Shown: positions 29,928-38,764, counted from the first letter of the stretch. The stretch: 64,000 nt of DNA from Mycobacterium sp. ITM-2016-00316 (GCF_002968335.2 NZ_CP134398.1:4712001-4776000), one strand, 5' to 3'. Made by a program: numbers and translations. The notes: generated by a model not told the origin, from the letters alone.

Positions 29928-30860
29928 ATGACACGCGGACAGTACGACATCGCCATCCCCGACCTGACCGGACAACGTGCGGTGGTGACCGGGGCCAGCG
30001 ACGGAATAGGGCTCGGTATCGCCGCCAGCCTGGCGCAGGCCGGCGCCGAGGTCGTCATGCCGGTGCGCAACACCGGCAAGGGCGAGGCGGCGGTGGCGAC
30101 CATCCGCGCCCGGTACCCGCAGGCGAAGCTGTCGCTGGAGGCGCTGGATCTCGCCTCGTTGGCGTCGATTGCCGCGCTCGGCGAGAAATTGCGCACCGGT
30201 GGCGCCCCGATCCACCTCCTGATCAACAACGCCGGGGTGATGACGCCGCCCGATCTGCGGCGCACCGTCGACGGGTTCGAGCTGCAGTTCGGCACCAACC
30301 ACCTGGGCCACTTCGCCCTCACCGGGCACCTGCTGCCGCTGCTGGCGGCCGGACGTGCGCGGGTGACGTCCCAGACGAGCGTCGCCGCGCGCAGTGGCTC
30401 CATCAACTGGGACGACCTGAACTGGGAGCACCGCTACGACGGGATGGCCGCCTACCGCCAGTCGAAGATCGCGTGCGGGTTGTTCGGACTGGAACTCGCC
30501 CGCCGCAGCGCCGCCGCGGGCTGGGCCATCACCAGCACTATCTCGCATCCCGGTGTCGCCCCGACCAGCCTGCTCGCGGCGCGCCCCGAACTCGGCCGGG
30601 CCAAGGACACCACCGGGGTCCGGATGATCCGGTGGCTCTCGAAGCGGGGGCTGTTCGCCGGGACTCCCGAGACCGCCAAGCTCCCGGCGCTCGTGGCGGC
30701 GACCTCGACCGAACCGGGGGTGTTCTACGGACCCCAGTGGCCCGGCAACGCAGGCGGGCCGCCCGGTCCCCAGAAGCTCTGGAAGCCGCTGCGCGACAGC
30801 GAGAACGCCGACCGCGTCTGGGAGGTGTCGCAGGAACTCACCGGTGTGAGGTTCGGATGA
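29928..30860 (+). CDS. short-chain dehydrogenase/reductase (SDR)
   Basis: A 310-residue SDR of the retinol-dehydrogenase-like branch. NAD(P)-binding TGASDGIG is near residue 24. NNAGVMTPP follows, then the catalytic Ser region [11 protein letters not shown] and YRQSK with the catalytic Tyr and Lys. [20 protein letters not shown] is shared with the SDR at 2808. The C terminus is unusually long ([17 protein letters not shown]), typical of this actinobacterial group found next to MmyB-type regulators. ATG at 29928 is used; the longer upstream frame is discarded. It ends eight bases before the convergent carboxylesterase. Confidence 0.9.
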   Translation: MTRGQYDIAIPDLTGQRAVVTGASDGIGLGIAASLAQAGAEVVMPVRNTGKGEAAVATIRARYPQAKLSLEALDLASLASIAALGEKLRTGGAPIHLLINNAGVMTPPDLRRTVDGFELQFGTNHLGHFALTGHLLPLLAAGRARVTSQTSVAARSGSINWDDLNWEHRYDGMAAYRQSKIACGLFGLELARRSAAAGWAITSTISHPGVAPTSLLAARPELGRAKDTTGVRMIRWLSKRGLFAGTPETAKLPALVAATSTEPGVFYGPQWPGNAGGPPGPQKLWKPLRDSENADRVWEVSQELTGVRFG

Positions 30861-30867
30861 AAGGCAC

Positions 30868-32307
30868 TCATCCGTAGGCGGGATAGCGTCCCTCCCAGAT
30901 GGCCAGTTGCTCGGCGCGGTGGCTCCGGGCGATTGCGTTTTCCGGGCCGAGCAGCATGGTGGACCCGCCGGCGCCGTCATAACGCTCCCAGGGCTCGGCG
31001 CCCCGGACAAACTCCAGCCAGCGGTCCTGAACGGCGTCTGACATCCGGCGTGCCGCCTCGTCGTTGCCGGCCAGCGCCGGCGCGGCGTCCAGGTTGCCGA
31101 AGACCAGGGCCAGGCACGAATCGTGGCAGGCGCCCAATCCGGCACGCGGAGAAGACCACTGCAGTTCGTAACGGAACACCGCGTTGCCGCGCTCGGCGTG
31201 TGCACGGACGAACTGCTCGGTCGGCGCGGTGAAGTGGTAGTCGGTGACCATTGCCGCGGCAACCCCGCGCAGCGTGGGCTGGACGGCCCGGTATGTCGCC
31301 ACCACCGCGTCCGCGTCCCGGTCAGCCCCGGCGAGTGCCTGCGCGCGGTCCCGAACATACTGCTCGGTGAAGACATCGTCAGCCAGCGCGGCATCGAAGA
31401 TCCGCCACTCGTCGCGCGTCGTCCCGGCGAGGATGGGGATGGGCGGCAGATCACGTGTCTGCGCGCGCACCAACGGATGCTCGTCGATGACATCGCCGTC
31501 GATGCAGGGGTGAAACGGACCCTGGGGCGGCACGAATCCGGTGTCGATGCCGCGTTGCGCGGCAAGGATCTCCTCGACACCCGGTTCTCCGGCTCGCATG
31601 CGGGCACCGGCGGAGTGGATCTGCTCGGCCACGGCCGAGGCAGCCGCCGTGGAACGCACGCGCTCCAAGCCACCGCTCTGCAGGATCGCGCGGTCGAAGA
31701 GGTCGCATCCCCCGGCCAGCAGGGCGGAGATCGCGACCGCACCGGAGGACTGCCCCGCCACCGTGATGGCGGCGGGGTCGCCGCCGAAGGCAGCGATCTC
31801 CTCGCGGACCCACTGCAGCGCGTGCCGTTGGTCGCGCAGTGTCAGGTTGGTGGAGCCTGCGCCGTGCCGATCGGGCGCGTAGAGCGTTCCCAGCACGCCC
31901 AGACGGAAGTTCATCGTCACCACCACGATGTCCCCGCGCCGGGCCAGTCGCGCACCGTCGAGCAGCGGAGCGGATCCGTACCCCTGGGTCTGCCCGCCCC
32001 CGTGCAGGAAGACCAGCACGGGCCTGCGATTGTCGTCGACCGCAGGCGTCCAGACGTTGAGCGTGAGACAGTCCTCGCTCATCGTGAGGCCGCGCTTGGC
32101 CAGCCGCTCGGGCGAGATGTCCTGCGGGGCAATCGCTCCGAAGTCGGTGGCCGCCCGCACTCCGGTCCAACCCTGCACGGGTTGCGGGGGACGCCAACGC
32201 CGCTCGTGCGTCGGCGCGGCCGCGTACGGCACACCGCGGAAGACGACGACGCCGGAACGGGCATCGCCGCGCAGCGCTCCGCACGAGGTGTGCGCGACGG
32301 CGGTCAC
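30868..32307 (-). CDS. type B carboxylesterase
   Basis: A 479-residue alpha/beta hydrolase of the cholinesterase/para-nitrobenzyl esterase family. The oxyanion hole is VFLHGGGQTQGYGS. The nucleophile elbow is VAGQSSGAVA (Ser near residue 183), the SEDCLTLNVWTP signature precedes it, and a catalytic His is likely in ACHDSCLALVFGN. The start is GTG at 32307, overlapping the VOC gene stop (GTGA). It is the last gene of a five-gene minus-strand operon. Such esterases hydrolyse carboxylic esters, so it may release an acid for the rest of the pathway; the substrate is unknown. Confidence 0.9.
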   Translation of the reverse strand: MTAVAHTSCGALRGDARSGVVVFRGVPYAAAPTHERRWRPPQPVQGWTGVRAATDFGAIAPQDISPERLAKRGLTMSEDCLTLNVWTPAVDDNRRPVLVFLHGGGQTQGYGSAPLLDGARLARRGDIVVVTMNFRLGVLGTLYAPDRHGAGSTNLTLRDQRHALQWVREEIAAFGGDPAAITVAGQSSGAVAISALLAGGCDLFDRAILQSGGLERVRSTAAASAVAEQIHSAGARMRAGEPGVEEILAAQRGIDTGFVPPQGPFHPCIDGDVIDEHPLVRAQTRDLPPIPILAGTTRDEWRIFDAALADDVFTEQYVRDRAQALAGADRDADAVVATYRAVQPTLRGVAAAMVTDYHFTAPTEQFVRAHAERGNAVFRYELQWSSPRAGLGACHDSCLALVFGNLDAAPALAGNDEAARRMSDAVQDRWLEFVRGAEPWERYDGAGGSTMLLGPENAIARSHRAEQLAIWEGRYPAYG

Positions 32308-32756
32308 GGGCGATCGGTCAGGGGGTATTCCCGCGCCATCGCACCGTCGAGTATCCGGGTCAGGAAGTCGCGCCCCTTGACGCTCACCACTTCCACACGG
32401 AGCCCGCTGCGAGGGTCGCGCAGGAATGCCACGCCGGCGCCCATGCGCTCCAATTCCCAACCGTCGTCCTGCAGCCGCGCGACGTCGTCGCGCCAGCGTT
32501 GTGCGTAGTAGCCGACGTGGTGCATGCCGCCACGCTTCGGTTCGGCGAATATCGAGTCGGCGGCAGCGACGACCTCGATCAGCTCCAGGTACGGCGGGCC
32601 GGACAGAGAGAACGCGATGCGGACACATGTGTCGTCCGCGGAACCGTCCGGACGGGCGAACCCACTACGCATCTCGAACGGTGGCGCCCACGTGATCTGC
32701 AGTGCCGCGGTGAGTGATTGCATCGCGGCCGACAGATCGGGGACGAGGTGGCCCAC
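32304..32756 (-). CDS. VOC-family (glyoxalase/dioxygenase-like) protein, true start probably upstream
   Basis: A vicinal-oxygen-chelate fold protein. From GTG 32756 it has 150 residues with PYLELIEVVAA and GMHHVGYYAQ, two of the strands bearing metal-ligand positions. That start, however, removes the first beta strand: the frame upstream reads SAFDNVYHVGHLVPDL, the normal beginning of a VOC domain with its first metal His. No ATG, GTG or TTG occurs further up in this frame. A CTG at 32816-32814 overlaps the DUF1214 stop as CTGA, the same four-base coupling used elsewhere in this operon. I think the gene begins there, at 32816. Confidence 0.7.
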   Translation of the reverse strand: MGHLVPDLSAAMQSLTAALQITWAPPFEMRSGFARPDGSADDTCVRIAFSLSGPPYLELIEVVAAADSIFAEPKRGGMHHVGYYAQRWRDDVARLQDDGWELERMGAGVAFLRDPRSGLRVEVVSVKGRDFLTRILDGAMAREYPLTDRP

Positions 32757-32812
32757 GTGATAGACGTTGTCGAAAGCCGACGCGGCGAGCGTCTTCGAGT
32801 CTCGGGTCCATG

Positions 32813-34057
32813 TCAGATCCGGTATCTGTCGCGGATGGCGTCGAAGCGTGCGTGCAGTTGCGCGGCCCGCTCCCGCGGCGTGACGCGCCGGGCGCCGGCC
32901 GGCAAGACGGTGTCCAGCTCGGCCGAGGTGACGACTCTGGTGCCGACCTCGGGCAGCTGCCGACTCCCGATCACCCGCATCGTGAGATAACCCTCACCGA
33001 AGTGTTGGGTGTCGATCCAGTTGTGCACGCCGGGGTCGTTGTGGGACATCACCATTCGCACGTGGCCGTCGGAGTCGGTCACCGTTCGGCTCGGCGTGTA
33101 GCTCACCGGGCGGTACAGGTAGTCCATGCTGTTCCAGAACGAGCCCATGTTGGTGAGCATCCAGAACTGTCCGTCGTCGGGGAACTCAACGACCAACGCC
33201 TCATCCGGCCCGAGGCGCCACGGCATGGTGACGATGAGCCGCCCGCGCCGGGCATCGCGTTGCTCCGCCGTGCCGGCGAAGCGCGCACCGGGGAATACGT
33301 TGGGCTCCGGCTCGCCGAACAGCGAACCGATCTCCAGTTCGCGGTCCGGCCAATCCGTCATGACTCCGGTGAGGAAGTCGCCGGCCCATCGCATGGACGC
33401 GATGAGATCCCGCGGAGTCGGCACGGGACGCGGCTCGTCCATGTCGGTGCGCTCGATGCTGAATTGTGCCGAGCGCTCGGTCCAGGAGTCGAAACCCTGC
33501 CGCATGAACAGCTTGCGTGATCCCGGTGTGGTCGGCAGCCAATTCGGTTCTCGCCGTGCGCCACCGATGTAGAGGACGAAGCTGCCGTCGGGTTCGGTGA
33601 CCAGGTCGTCACCGGTGATGTTCGCTTCCGGGGTGTCGCCGAAGGGCTCGTGCAGGTTCGGGTGATCGGCGCCGTAGTACACGTCCTTCTCGGGCCGCGG
33701 TCCCTGGACGGTGAAGTTGATGAAACGCGCGGTGCCCCGGTTACCGGCAATCCGGTACGTCGAGGCGCCGTCGATCCACGCCTGCAGATAGACGAAGTCG
33801 GCATTGTCGCCCCCGAGCTTGCGGGTCGGTCCGCAGAACGGGTGGATCATCGGATACCGGGTGTCCTTGGTCTCCAAGGCGAGATCGTAGGCTTGCCCGA
33901 GGTTCTGCGTCAGGTAGCGGAAAGCGTCGGCGCGCTGCAGGGCATCAGCGGGTGAGGTGTCCTTGAAGGCCAGATCTCCGGCGGCCTTGAGCCGGTCGCA
34001 AAACTCGTGCCACGCCGCGCGCAGCGCCTCGTCGTCCGCGCCGTCCCCGAACGCCAT
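32813..34057 (-). CDS. DUF1214 domain protein
   Basis: A 414-residue soluble protein. The C-terminal DUF1214 domain (about residues 290-400) contains FWNSMDYLYRP, GHVRMVMSHNDPG and NWIDTQHFGEGYLTMRV, all typical. The N-terminal half (about 60-270) holds TYRIAGNRGTARFINFTVQG, resembling the companion DUF1254/1214 architecture. The biochemical role of the family is not known; members often accompany sulfotransferases and oxidoreductases in actinobacteria. Its start directly follows the sulfotransferase stop, and it overlaps the likely start of the VOC gene. The position in the operon suggests a role in modifying or binding a hydrophobic substrate. Confidence 0.85.
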   Translation of the reverse strand: MAFGDGADDEALRAAWHEFCDRLKAAGDLAFKDTSPADALQRADAFRYLTQNLGQAYDLALETKDTRYPMIHPFCGPTRKLGGDNADFVYLQAWIDGASTYRIAGNRGTARFINFTVQGPRPEKDVYYGADHPNLHEPFGDTPEANITGDDLVTEPDGSFVLYIGGARREPNWLPTTPGSRKLFMRQGFDSWTERSAQFSIERTDMDEPRPVPTPRDLIASMRWAGDFLTGVMTDWPDRELEIGSLFGEPEPNVFPGARFAGTAEQRDARRGRLIVTMPWRLGPDEALVVEFPDDGQFWMLTNMGSFWNSMDYLYRPVSYTPSRTVTDSDGHVRMVMSHNDPGVHNWIDTQHFGEGYLTMRVIGSRQLPEVGTRVVTSAELDTVLPAGARRVTPRERAAQLHARFDAIRDRYRI

Positions 34058-35208
34058 CAGCGCCTCGTCTCGATGTCGATGCCGAACCGCTGTCGGTAGG
34101 CGGCGAATTCGTGGTGCAGGTCCTGCACGGGAACCGGTAGGACGTCGGTGGAGTAGATGAACTTGCCGTACCGGTCACCGCGGTTGGCCACCAGATAGTC
34201 ACGCATCGCCTTCTCGGCGTTGGCGGGCAACGGCGCTCCGGCGAAGTCGTAGAAGCCGCCGATCGTGGCGACCGGGTCGGTGACGAAGTCGCGGTAGCGG
34301 ACGTGGTGGATGCGCGGGTCGTCGACGAGTGGGTCGGTGAGGTAGGCGTGAAAGTTGGCCCGCGAACCCTCGATCGTGTCCTTGGCGTACTGATTCCAGT
34401 CCAGCGTCCCGGCAAGGCTTTCGTTGATCTGACCGAAAGCGACGATCTGTGAGGCAAGCACCTGCACGGGGTCGCGATGTACCCAGACGATGCGGGCGTC
34501 GGGGTAGGTGTCGAACAGCGCGCGTAGGCGTCGGCCATGAAAACCTTTGAGCACCCACCGCTTCGGCGGACGGGCGTATTGGATGTGCTGCAGCATCATG
34601 TGGTGCAGGGCGTACTGTGCGTGATGGTCTTGAGCGAAGTTCTGGATCGCCGACGGAACCCGCCACCAGGCGCTGGGGTTCGTGGCCCGAAAGTCGAAGG
34701 CCCACGTGCGTTCACACTCGGGCAGCCCGGCACCGAGCAGATCGTTGTAGGGGTGGCTGACGATCCAGGGTGGGATCCGGTCGAGGATCTCGCGCCAGTC
34801 GGCGTCGGCCTGCGCCCGGCGCGGGTCGTCGGCGACAGCCGGGCCGGGCGGCGGGGAGGGATACATCACCTCCCAGAATCGCAGCGCGCGCGAATCCTCG
34901 TCCTCGGCCAGCAGGGCGTGCAGCAGCGTCGTCCCCGACCTGGGCTCTCCGGTGGCGAAGAGCGGGGCGGCAATTCGCTCTGCGGCCAGCGGCAGGCGGG
35001 CGCGGTCGGCGACGAACTGCAACCGGCTGGTCAGCAATCCGGCGATCGTGGAAGCGGCTGCCCGCGTGCCTGCGTCGCCGAGGCCGGCGCTGTTCAGTCT
35101 GTCGACCACCGATGCCACCCGCCCGGGCAGGGTGTCGTCGCCGAAATCGGTGAACCCCGTCGTGTCCCGCGCGTCGGCGATGAGGACGTCCGCGTCCAGA
35201 TGTGTCAT
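34057..35208 (-). CDS. sulfotransferase family protein (STF3-like)
   Basis: A 383-residue PAPS-type sulfotransferase-fold protein. The 5'-phosphosulfate loop is FATGEPRSGTTLLHALL (about residues 84-100). The 3'-phosphate-binding segment is KGFHGRRLRALFDTYPDARIVWVHRDPVQVLAS, in which the Arg and Ser are the usual ligands. The LRFWEVMYPSPPP phrase is typical of mycobacterial STF3-like enzymes. Its ATG overlaps the LLM stop as ATGA and its stop abuts the DUF1214 start. No PAPS-producing cysD/cysN genes are in the window, so the sulfated product (lipid, sterol or other hydroxylated acceptor) is unknown. Confidence 0.88.
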   Translation of the reverse strand: MTHLDADVLIADARDTTGFTDFGDDTLPGRVASVVDRLNSAGLGDAGTRAAASTIAGLLTSRLQFVADRARLPLAAERIAAPLFATGEPRSGTTLLHALLAEDEDSRALRFWEVMYPSPPPGPAVADDPRRAQADADWREILDRIPPWIVSHPYNDLLGAGLPECERTWAFDFRATNPSAWWRVPSAIQNFAQDHHAQYALHHMMLQHIQYARPPKRWVLKGFHGRRLRALFDTYPDARIVWVHRDPVQVLASQIVAFGQINESLAGTLDWNQYAKDTIEGSRANFHAYLTDPLVDDPRIHHVRYRDFVTDPVATIGGFYDFAGAPLPANAEKAMRDYLVANRGDRYGKFIYSTDVLPVPVQDLHHEFAAYRQRFGIDIETRR

Positions 35209-36329
35209 GGTGTGCTTCCTGTGCGCTGGAGCAATGCATCCTCGACCTCACGAACCTTGCGGGGCGACTCGGCGGCGTAGGCCTGCCCGGCCATTCCGCT
35301 GTAGTCGAGTACGGACACCACCCGGGCGCCCGCCTCGCCGAAATCGGCGATCTGCCCGGCGACCTCCGTGGGCGTGCCGTGCGGAACGACAGACAGGATC
35401 GCGGCCGGGTCGACCTCGTCGAAGAGCCGGAGCAGTCTGTCGCGGGTCAGCACGCGGGGGTCGATGTCCTGGATGCCGCGCCAGCGCTCCCCCATCGGAT
35501 GGCGGTGCCCGGCGGCGGCCAGTGCGTCGGCCGTCAGTTGCAGCACCAGCGACTTCACCAGCGGGCGTTGCAGGATCGAGTTCAGTTCGTCGGGTTCGCC
35601 GATGAGGCAGACCACCATCTTTGCCGGCGTGATCGCCTGGGGGTCGCGTCCGGCCTGTTCGGCCGCCTCCCGGATGCAGGCCAGCTGGGCGGCATAGGTT
35701 TCGGGTCCGGCGCTGCCCGTCGGCCACCAGCCGTCGCCGAATTGACCGACCAGTCGCAGCATGCGCGGACCGTTGGCCCCGATCCAGATCGGTGGCGGGC
35801 CGGTGCGGTGCGCCTCGGTGTCCAGCCGAGCGTGCTCCAGCGTGAAGTACTCACCGGCGAAGTCGATCGGGCCGTCGGTGTTCCACAGCAGACGGATCAG
35901 CCGGAGCGCCTCGCCGAACCGGCTGACCCTGCCTCGGTCGTCGAATCCGTAGGGCGTCAGGTTCTCCCGCTCGCCGGCGCCGAGTCCCAGGATGAACCGG
36001 CCTTCCGAGAGGTGGCTCAGGGTCAGTGCCGACTGGGCCAGCATCACCGGGTGGCGGCGGACGGTGTCGAGCACGCTGGTGGCCAGGCGGGTGTGTGTGG
36101 TCCGCGCCGCGACGGCCCCGGCAAGCGTGAGCGCGTCCAGGTAGCGGTGCGGCGACGGTGACGCTTGCGCCAGATCGGTGAACTCGGGTGTCCAGATCGA
36201 GTCCGGCCAGAAGCTCACAAGATGATCGGGCATCCATATGGAGTGGTAGCGACCGTCATCGAGCGCCGCCAGTCCGCTCAGATCGAGCGGCAGAGTCGTG
36301 CGTAGGAACGCCGCCAGCTCGAGGGACAT
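35205..36329 (-). CDS. LLM-class flavin-dependent oxidoreductase
   Basis: A 374-residue luciferase-like monooxygenase (TIM barrel, F420 or FMN dependent). Signatures include SIWMPDHLVSFWPDS, the GAGERENLTPYGF loop, PIWIGANGPRML and QFGDGWWPTG. The F420-dependent mycobacterial branch is more likely than FMN, by pattern only. Start is ATG 36329, the first gene of the operon; the extra 31 codons upstream in the frame are not protein-like. A perfect 15-base palindrome lies 39 bp upstream. The gene boundary is 103 bp from the left end of the tRNA island, so the original upstream regulator may have been displaced. Confidence 0.88.
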   Translation of the reverse strand: MSLELAAFLRTTLPLDLSGLAALDDGRYHSIWMPDHLVSFWPDSIWTPEFTDLAQASPSPHRYLDALTLAGAVAARTTHTRLATSVLDTVRRHPVMLAQSALTLSHLSEGRFILGLGAGERENLTPYGFDDRGRVSRFGEALRLIRLLWNTDGPIDFAGEYFTLEHARLDTEAHRTGPPPIWIGANGPRMLRLVGQFGDGWWPTGSAGPETYAAQLACIREAAEQAGRDPQAITPAKMVVCLIGEPDELNSILQRPLVKSLVLQLTADALAAAGHRHPMGERWRGIQDIDPRVLTRDRLLRLFDEVDPAAILSVVPHGTPTEVAGQIADFGEAGARVVSVLDYSGMAGQAYAAESPRKVREVEDALLQRTGSTP

Positions 36330-36367
36330 GTAGCGCAAGCTACCCGAGGTTTGCCGCCACGTCCGGG

Positions 36368-36382
36368 GAATGCTGTGCATTC
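36368..36382. promoter_or_regulatory. 15-bp palindromic operator candidate before the LLM operon
   Basis: GAATGCTGTGCATTC is a perfect inverted repeat with six-base arms and a TGT centre, placed 39 bp upstream of the first gene of the five-gene operon. This is an ideal repressor position. No dedicated regulator adjoins it on either side, apart from the TetR gene inside the island. Confidence 0.45.
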
Positions 36383-36431
36383 GCTCAGCACCGCGGCGCG
36401 GGCAACCCGCCTCGCACCCCACACAGCAGAA

Positions 36432-36486
36432 AACTCTGAGGAGCTAAGGGGAATCGAACCCCTGAGCTTCTCGATGCGAAAGAGAC
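36432..36486 (-). repeat. attR-like copy of the tRNA-Ala 3' end
   Basis: A 55-base copy of the tRNA-Ala(CGC) 3' half plus seven bases beyond its end, differing from 42685-42739 at three positions. It lacks the acceptor 5' strand and D-arm, so it cannot be a tRNA gene. One mismatch falls in the discriminator position. Confidence 0.85.
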
Positions 36487-36699
36487 AACCTCGGCGTGTG
36501 TCGCGGTTGAGCGCGTTGGACATGAAGGGAACTCACTGGTCACCGCGTTGGAACTGTTGACGAGACGTGAACGATGACGAAGCTGCTGCGGACTTGCTGC
36601 GGAGCCACCGTCCGACCGGAGAGAGAGAAGGCGCTGGGCGGTACGAGGCGGGGCAAAGTGCGCAAGGGGGCACCCCCCACCCCCTCTGCCTACGCGGCT

Positions 36700-37323
36700 T
36701 TATGTCGGTGACACCGCGTCCGCGCGCAAGCTTCGAAGTTGGCTCGTAACGAACTTCATGAGCAGCCCTTCGCGACCGGGAGCGCCGCTTCGCATGGTTG
36801 TCAGAAGCGCATAGAGGCCAAGCAGAAAGAACACCGCACTGTGGAAGGCATCGACATCCGAGAACACCTCACCACGGTTGCGGGCGCGCACGATCTCGGC
36901 GGCAAGCAGAACGATTGTGGGGTGGTCGGTCCACTCGTCGTCTTCCGGTCGCGTCGGTGAGAAGTACAGCCCGATCACATCGCGGAATAGTGGACCGCCC
37001 CAACGATCTTCGAGGTCAATGACGAGGCGGACGATCTCATTGAACACCGCTTGAAGTGCGTGCGGAGAGTCCAGGAACGTACCGAGTTCTTGCGCGACGC
37101 GCGCTTCCTCGCGACGGATCAGTTCGTAGAGGACGTGTTCCTTCGTGGGGAAATGGAAGTAGAAGGTTCCCCGAGACACACCGGCGGCTTTGACGACAGC
37201 GTTGATGTCGGCGGCGGCTGTGCCAGCGCGCGTGAACTCGACGACCGCAGCGTCGAGCACTCGTTCGCGCGTTCTGCGCCGCTGAACTTCGTGCTTGTTC
37301 GTCGTTGCCTCCACCGTCCACAT
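36700..37323 (-). CDS. TetR-family regulator of the island
   Basis: A 207-residue TetR repressor. The HTH is INAVVKAAGVSRGTFYFHF (about residues 40-58), preceded by RRRTRERVLDAAVVEFTRAG. The start is ATG 37323. A 20-base inverted repeat lies 21 bp upstream of this ATG, and a related 12-base one stands in front of the AveC-like gene, supporting autoregulation and control of the divergent operon. It is the only regulator within the tRNA island, so the cargo is likely regulated by it. The ligand is unknown. Confidence 0.9.
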   Translation of the reverse strand: MWTVEATTNKHEVQRRRTRERVLDAAVVEFTRAGTAAADINAVVKAAGVSRGTFYFHFPTKEHVLYELIRREEARVAQELGTFLDSPHALQAVFNEIVRLVIDLEDRWGGPLFRDVIGLYFSPTRPEDDEWTDHPTIVLLAAEIVRARNRGEVFSDVDAFHSAVFFLLGLYALLTTMRSGAPGREGLLMKFVTSQLRSLRADAVSPT

Positions 37324-37343
37324 TGTGCACCAAACGACACCAG

Positions 37344-37363
37344 TTGCTGACTGATGTCATCAA
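37344..37363. promoter_or_regulatory. TetR operator candidate, proximal to tetR
   Basis: TTGCTGACTGATGTCATCAA is an inverted repeat with eight-base arms and one mismatch pair (core TGAC-N4-GTCA). It lies 21 bp upstream of the island TetR gene, in the divergent promoter region, where an autoregulatory operator is expected. Confidence 0.55.
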
Positions 37364-37511
37364 TTACTATCTCTAGTCAACAATTGTTCTTAGCCAGCTG
37401 ACTTTGATAAGCGGGCGGGGGTCAGTCTCTCAGGACTCACAAATAGCCGTTGAACAGCCAGTACTCGGACTTTTCCAGCCGCGTCGGCCTGACCAGTTAC
37501 GCTCGTATCGT

Positions 37512-37523
37512 TGACACTTGTCA
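37512..37523. promoter_or_regulatory. TetR operator candidate, before AveC-like operon
   Basis: TGACACTTGTCA, a perfect five-base-arm palindrome sharing TGAC-N4-GTCA with the site at 37344. It lies about 85 bp upstream of the AveC-like ATG and overlaps a TTGACA -35-like hexamer, a position that would let a repressor block transcription. Confidence 0.5.
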
Positions 37524-37607
37524 GTAATTTAGTTAAGAATGCGGTCGCACGCTGCGCCGTCCACAGCCAGCAGCGACCGGTGTCCGTTCAAGCAGGAAGC
37601 GACTCAG

Positions 37608-38726
37608 ATGACCAAGCCGCAAACACGACAGCCGAGCGAACGAACCGGCACCAGCACTGCACGGTTAGTAACGGGGCTTTGGTGGTTGTTCGGCGTCGGG
37701 ATGCTGGTGCTCATCGGACTGAACGCTCAGGTGGGAGCCAGTGAGACCCGCATCGCCAACCCCAACGTCACCGAGGAAGCACGACAATCTGTCGAAGGGA
37801 TCACAAGCTGGGCATCGCTGTGCAATGTATGGACCGCTGTGATGATGGTGGTCGGCATAACCGCCTTCATCATCAGTTGGCGTCGACATCCGAAACACCC
37901 GTACCTGCTGCTGGTTCTTGCCGGAACGGTTCTCGTGTGGCTCGACCCCTTCGCCAACTGGGTGTCATTCTCGGCGTTCAGCCCTGATCTTTACCACTAT
38001 CCGGTCGACTGGCCGTGGGTATCCCTGGCGCCCCTTGCCGAGCCGTTCGTCTGCATCGCCTATGCGTCGGTTCTGATCATTCCCACGTTCGTCGCCATTC
38101 CGCTGCTGCGAAAGCTGCAACAGGGACGTTCGAATGAGAGCTTCGTGTGGCGGCACCCGCTGATCACGCTCAGCGGGATCACGTTCGTCATCGGCTTCAC
38201 TTTGGATGCCGTGGTCGAAATCTTCTGCGTCAGCAAGCGGGTGTACGCCTACACGCAGGTGCCCGAGTTCGGTTCGATCTTCGTCGGTCAGTACAACCAG
38301 TTCCCCCTGCTGTGGGAGAGCGGACTGGCCACGTCAATGATGATTACCGCATCCATCGCCGTCTACCGGGATGACACCGGAAAGACCTACGCCGAGAAGC
38401 TCGCTCAGCGGCTACGCCTTCTCCCGACCCGCCCTGCCCTGGCCTCCTTCGTGATCATGATCAGCGCATTGAGCCTCGCGTACGCCGTGGTGTACGGCGG
38501 AGGCTTCATGGTGTTGCGCGCCGGCAAGCTCGCGACCTCGGTAGCCTGCCCCTGGCCGTTCCCCGAGACGAAGGTCTACGACCCGCAGGGTTTCTACGAG
38601 ATGGCCGGCCACCCCGGACCGTTCTACGAAGGTAAATGGAACACGTGGATGTCCGGACAGCCCGACGGACGCCCCGTGATCGAGGGACCCGTACCGCCCG
38701 GTCGCTGCGGACCCGGCCATGACTGA
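37608..38726 (+). CDS. AveC-like (spirocyclase family) membrane protein
   Basis: A 372-residue membrane protein with about seven hydrophobic segments, starting at ATG 37608 behind CAGGAAG; the frame from 37539 is longer but lacks a ribosome-binding site. Features of the family are WLDPFANWVSFSAFSPDLYHYPVDWPW and PLAEPFVCIAYASVLIIP, with conserved acidic and Trp residues in loops, and the periplasmic C-terminal CPWPFPETKVYDPQGFYEMAG. AveC of the avermectin pathway is a spiroketal-forming cyclase. Mycobacterial relatives are widespread, and their substrate is unknown. It heads the operon with the VWA, AAA and SDR genes and is divergent from the TetR gene. Confidence 0.72.
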   Translation: MTKPQTRQPSERTGTSTARLVTGLWWLFGVGMLVLIGLNAQVGASETRIANPNVTEEARQSVEGITSWASLCNVWTAVMMVVGITAFIISWRRHPKHPYLLLVLAGTVLVWLDPFANWVSFSAFSPDLYHYPVDWPWVSLAPLAEPFVCIAYASVLIIPTFVAIPLLRKLQQGRSNESFVWRHPLITLSGITFVIGFTLDAVVEIFCVSKRVYAYTQVPEFGSIFVGQYNQFPLLWESGLATSMMITASIAVYRDDTGKTYAEKLAQRLRLLPTRPALASFVIMISALSLAYAVVYGGGFMVLRAGKLATSVACPWPFPETKVYDPQGFYEMAGHPGPFYEGKWNTWMSGQPDGRPVIEGPVPPGRCGPGHD

Positions 38727-38764
38727 TCACCGCCACAACGGGGCATCCCAGTGGGTGCGAGCCA

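Larger units (their letters stand above)
36330..36699. other. intergenic region across the left end of the island
   Basis: 370 bp without a convincing gene. From left to right it contains the LLM operon upstream sequence with the palindrome at 36368, the attR copy of the tRNA-Ala 3' end (36432-36486), and about 200 bp of non-coding sequence including a run of C and G bases near 36655-36680. A short frame there (VNDDEAAADLLRSHRPTG...) has no recognisable family. Confidence 0.7.

Noticed and set aside
29004..31742. 912-residue minus-strand frame
   Set aside because: Only the last 281 codons encode a real protein (the XRE regulator); the rest is the complement of the SDR and esterase genes.
36432..36486. 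second tRNA-Ala gene
   Set aside because: Only the 3' half matches; the acceptor 5' strand, D-arm and part of the anticodon stem are missing, so it is an att site.
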